Below are positions 61,801 to 64,000 of a stretch of 64,000 nt of DNA, one piece after another. Source of the stretch: Selenomonas sp. AE3005 (lineage in GTDB: Bacteria > Bacillota > Negativicutes > Selenomonadales > Selenomonadaceae); the NCBI RefSeq assembly GCF_000686945.1, contig NZ_JMME01000008.1, forward strand, positions 1 through 64,000, in the 5' to 3' direction. Each line of letters begins with the position of its first letter. Positions within the stretch are counted from its first letter, which is position 1. Below the pieces are notes generated by a model, which did no database searches, was not told the DNA's origin, and saw only the letters and a list, made by a program, of their open reading frames with translations. Made by a program: the position numbers and the translations under genes.

Positions 61801-63847
61801 AGCTGGCTATAGTGAAAATTATATAGATGCATATGCTGATGTTGACATTGCCTTGGATACCTTTCCATATCCTGGCGGGGGAACAACCTGTGATGCGCTT
61901 TATATGGGAGTACCAGTAATAGCATTGGCCGGTAGAACCCATCATGAACGTTTCGGGTACAGTTTGTTGGCCAATGTGTCATTGTCGGAGTTGTGCGCTC
62001 ATACCAAGGAGGAGTACCTGAATATAGCAGTAAAACTAGCCGAAGACAAAGAACGTTTGCGTGAATATCATCAGATACTCCCTCGACGAATGCGTAAATC
62101 TGCTTTGATGAATCGCGCATTGTATATAGAAGATTTAGAAAAAAAATATGGTGAGATTTGGACAGCATATGCAGGATTAGATAATCCAGATATTGCTTTA
62201 CTGAAGAAAAAAATACAAACTGAAGAATGGGAAGAAATAATCTGGCAGGGACGGTTGCGTGTATGGCATAATACTGCTGGTTTTAATAGCTGGGAAAGTC
62301 TGGCTATAGCTTATTTCCGTCAAAAAGATTATTGTCGAGCCGCATACTGCGCTGAACAAGCTCTGAAGATTGATGAAAGTACTAATGTAAGATTGTATTA
62401 CGTATTGGGAAAAAGTCTGCATTTTATAAGCCGTACCATAGAGGCAATGGGCGTAGTAAAAAAGGCTTTGGAAAATACGGCTGTAGAGATGGATCAGGAG
62501 TTAAAAACCGTATTGTTAAACTTTTTTGCACAGCTGTTAGAGAAGTGTGGTTATCATAGGGAAGCTGCGATATATTATACAAAAACGATGGGTGAGTATA
62601 AAGCAGATTTATACATGAAGGCAATGTTGTATGGTTCGGTTTTACTTACATATAATGCGTGTAATATGAAATCGGATGAACTTTTGGTACAGCACAAGAG
62701 GTATAACAATTTTTTTGTCGATATCCCACGATATCAGCATGATAAACACCGGCATGCACATAAAAAAATACGTGTTGGATATGTTTCACCGGATTTTCGT
62801 AACCATGTCATGTTCCGCTTTTACATGTCATTCCTTACATGTTATGATAATGAGAAATATGATGTTTATTGTTATAGTCTTAACAGGGAAGATGATGATT
62901 ACACAGCGATGCTTAAAAGTTTGGCTGTATGCTGGCGTGATATAAGAAAGTTACCAATAAATGATGCTGCAGACATAATCTATCAGGATGAAATAGATAT
63001 TTTGGTAGACTTGGCTGGTCATACCGCTGATAATGGATTGCCCATTTTTGCATATAAGCCGGCTCCTGTACAGGTTTCTGGTATTGGATATATGGCAACA
63101 ACGGGGTTAAAGGAGATGGATTATTTTCTTACGGATAGAAATGTAGGTGAGAATGCTGCTAAGTATTTTACGGAAAGACTTCTTTTTTTGCATAGTCAGT
63201 TTTGTTATCATCCACAATCTGGTTTACCTGTATCAGCAGGAGCGCCATCAATACAACGGGGCTGGGTGTTATTCGGTGTATTCAATCGTTACAGTAAGAT
63301 AACGGATGAAATGCTGCTGGTCTGGAAAAAAATTCTTGAAGCTGTGCCCCATTCCCGCATTTTGTTAAAGAACCAGATGTTTATCGACTTGTCTATAGCG
63401 GACAAAGCCTATGAACGCTTGCGGTCACTGGGTTTTGATATGGACAGGGTGCTGTTGGAACATGGCACGACAAATTACATGGAACGCTATCTGGATGTGG
63501 ATATTGCGTTAGATACGTTTCCCTATCCAGGTGGTGGGACAACTTGTGACGCCCTTTATATGGGGGTTCCTGTGGTTACTATGTACTCAGGCAGGTATAG
63601 CACGAGGTTCAGTTATGGTATTTTAAAGACCATAGGTATGGAGTCATTGGCAGCTGCCGATACGGAACAATATGTCAGTCTGGCAATTAGTTTGGCAAGG
63701 GACAAGGAATTGCTGGATGTATTGCATAAGCAACTGAGAAGAATGATGCAAAAATCGTATTTGATGGATGAAACCGCCTATATGGCAGATGTTGAAGAAC
63801 AATATCTGCAAGCATGGCAGGAGTGGAGGGAGAAAATTGCTGACTGA
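58847..63847 (+). CDS. Giant protein with three GT41 (OGT/SPINDLY-like) modules
   Basis: A 1666-residue cytoplasmic protein with three separate GT41 catalytic modules at about residues 193-549, 751-1108 and 1306-1660, joined by about 200-residue TPR-like stretches. Each module opens with a KIRxGYxSPDFxxHV-type strand, has DLGGHT or DLAGHT, PAPVQVSGIGY-type and YITFGSFNNF-type segments, and the donor-site motif LDTFPYPGGGTTCDALYMG. GT41 enzymes put O-GlcNAc on Ser or Thr. The TPR linkers could hold flagellin. Three modules in one chain are unusual; most relatives have one. It starts ten bases after the GT2 gene with a TAAGGAG site and is AT-rich. Confidence 0.9.
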   Translation: MRSSEVYFQDKIIAALEAHDYSLANSVINELKKINRLQGQMWEISLYLEQEQVTKARECWSQVNRIAPQDAQVRFLSVYIAYNEGQRVNLIGDITSLIADDLMSDYKGKLYNLLGQCWRQLGEPEKCIEAYKKAGAYENDLHEKRMNYSNYLFNSHYVNMPPANQYKEMLAGYASLYKKQEFMHRLPCYASNERKIRIGFLSADLHRHVVLCFAYSLIANYDKNKFVVYVYSVGQDDDYSDKLAKCVDKWQNIAKVSNVEKAKIIYNDKIDILMDLGGHTKNNCLEVMALKPAPVEVSGIGYWASTGVPQIDYFMGDVYLDKIEEQDFFTENILRLPQTHFCYMPLTYYELPKLSAFKRNGYITFGSFNNFTKVNGNVLSVWREILMQCAEAHLLLKADIFNREETAEYAMKKMEQAGLPMDRIEIRGITKEYLPEYGDIDIVLDTFPYPGGGTTCDALYMGRPVITLCGEHHGSRFGYSIMCNLGMKELVADSESDYIRLAVSLAEDKELLAVLHRDLRHILAKSPLMDRTAYQQQIEEVWEKIWKKYRSNENLSFTSDRDTYRYMLSDLLAAGEYRQAMAAADRILCTEQTDTALLEQAMVAYLDGNDMYMAHKTLERIQRNGSLSPWGHYLAAYAAINDGKGDEALSLANIALKSGKLTRMQKGAVHHLLAEVYKEAGNLSRAAQEYFYSSQCKETAMEKWLEYSNYLLHSHFYSVADIQRFAAASHYQQLMPGGRFHHDVNIHRKHKKIRVGYISPDFNRHVVASFADVLLANYDERVFSVYVYTNCMEDDVSKWLKRKVVKWCNFRGWTVEQIAEQIYQDEIDILMDLAGHTANNSLPVLALKPAPIQISGIGYFATTGLKAIDYFLTDKYSTDETQINFFTEKLLVLSHSHLCYTPLPMYERIHGNVAPFTYNGYITFGSFNNFAKVTDEVMALWGEILHRVQGAKLLLKAQIFSRPYGKRSALMRLQQAGIPRERLIIAGYSENYIDAYADVDIALDTFPYPGGGTTCDALYMGVPVIALAGRTHHERFGYSLLANVSLSELCAHTKEEYLNIAVKLAEDKERLREYHQILPRRMRKSALMNRALYIEDLEKKYGEIWTAYAGLDNPDIALLKKKIQTEEWEEIIWQGRLRVWHNTAGFNSWESLAIAYFRQKDYCRAAYCAEQALKIDESTNVRLYYVLGKSLHFISRTIEAMGVVKKALENTAVEMDQELKTVLLNFFAQLLEKCGYHREAAIYYTKTMGEYKADLYMKAMLYGSVLLTYNACNMKSDELLVQHKRYNNFFVDIPRYQHDKHRHAHKKIRVGYVSPDFRNHVMFRFYMSFLTCYDNEKYDVYCYSLNREDDDYTAMLKSLAVCWRDIRKLPINDAADIIYQDEIDILVDLAGHTADNGLPIFAYKPAPVQVSGIGYMATTGLKEMDYFLTDRNVGENAAKYFTERLLFLHSQFCYHPQSGLPVSAGAPSIQRGWVLFGVFNRYSKITDEMLLVWKKILEAVPHSRILLKNQMFIDLSIADKAYERLRSLGFDMDRVLLEHGTTNYMERYLDVDIALDTFPYPGGGTTCDALYMGVPVVTMYSGRYSTRFSYGILKTIGMESLAAADTEQYVSLAISLARDKELLDVLHKQLRRMMQKSYLMDETAYMADVEEQYLQAWQEWREKIAD

Positions 63848-64000
63848 AGCTGGCTTTGTCAGATTAGTGAAACAGATAGCAAAAGCAGATGAAGGAGGAA
63901 AGCCGGAGACGATAAAAAAACTGCTCATGGATACGGGACGCAAAAATTTCCCAGAGTCAAAAAAATGGTTTTATGATGATGTTCTGGCTAATATTTATGC
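63837..64000 (+). CDS. Partial gene at window end, unknown
   Basis: It starts with TTG 63837, overlapping the triple GT41 gene by 11 bases, behind GTGGAGGGAG. The visible 54 residues are charged and helical (LTEAGFVRLVKQIAKADEGGKPETIKKLLMDTGRK) and the frame is open to the edge. It is coupled to the glycosyltransferase operon, so a part in the same pathway is likely. No family can be named from this piece. Confidence 0.55.
   Translation, partial: MLTEAGFVRLVKQIAKADEGGKPETIKKLLMDTGRKNFPESKKWFYDDVLANIY

Overview
The window looks like the chromosome of a motile, diderm Firmicute of the class Negativicutes, most likely a Selenomonas. Supporting signs are a full late flagellar gene set of Firmicutes order (yvyF-flgM-flgN-flgK-flgL-yviE-fliW-csrA-flaG-fliD-fliS-fliT) next to an outer-membrane two-partner secretion pair, which needs a second membrane. 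A diaminopimelate dehydrogenase, a SCIFF ranthipeptide locus and paired DUF1659/DUF2922/YvrJ genes also fit. No 16S rRNA is present, so the genus is an inference.

Layout. (1) 1-7604 is an accessory island ending at a 3' fragment of tRNA-Ser(CGA). It holds a decayed ynfA, a tiny membrane peptide, a coiled-coil repeat protein, a duplicated DUF1659-DUF2922 cassette with YvrJ, and an AlbA_2-type regulator with its own operator array. The central genes lie between two about 1.05 kb GC-rich inverted arms that look like structured non-coding DNA or RNA. (2) 7605-16690 is backbone: acid phosphatase, 6S RNA, DUF896, ddh, several small envelope proteins, a PHP phosphatase, and the SCIFF peptide with its radical SAM maturase. 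(3) 16827-23710 is glycolysis (gap, pgk, tpiA, gpmI) followed by a NifU-like/GGGtGRT pair. (4) 23730-27160 holds a flagellinolysin (protease-bearing flagellin) interrupted by one in-frame stop, and a second flagellin. (5) 27195-38970 is a 3329-residue TpsA adhesin with its TpsB transporter. (6) 39050-48877 is the late flagellar operon. (7) 48912-64000 is a flagellin and glycosylation block: two flagellin genes with identical products, an FkbM methyltransferase, three GT2-type proteins (one with two GT2 modules) and a giant protein with three GT41 (OGT/SPINDLY-like) modules.

How it fits together. Sigma-28-like promoters (TAAG-N-CGATA) precede the flagellinolysin, the second flagellin, the adhesin, flgM and both identical flagellins, so adhesin and filament are probably expressed together under FlgM control. 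FliW/CsrA would tune flagellin translation, and the two identical flagellins share a structured leader. The glycosyltransferases most likely decorate flagellin or the adhesin.

Most noteworthy: the paired inverted arms with covarying hairpins, the stop-interrupted flagellinolysin, the triple GT41 protein, the SCIFF locus, and the sigma-28 control of the giant adhesin. All calls come from reading the sequence; no database search was made.
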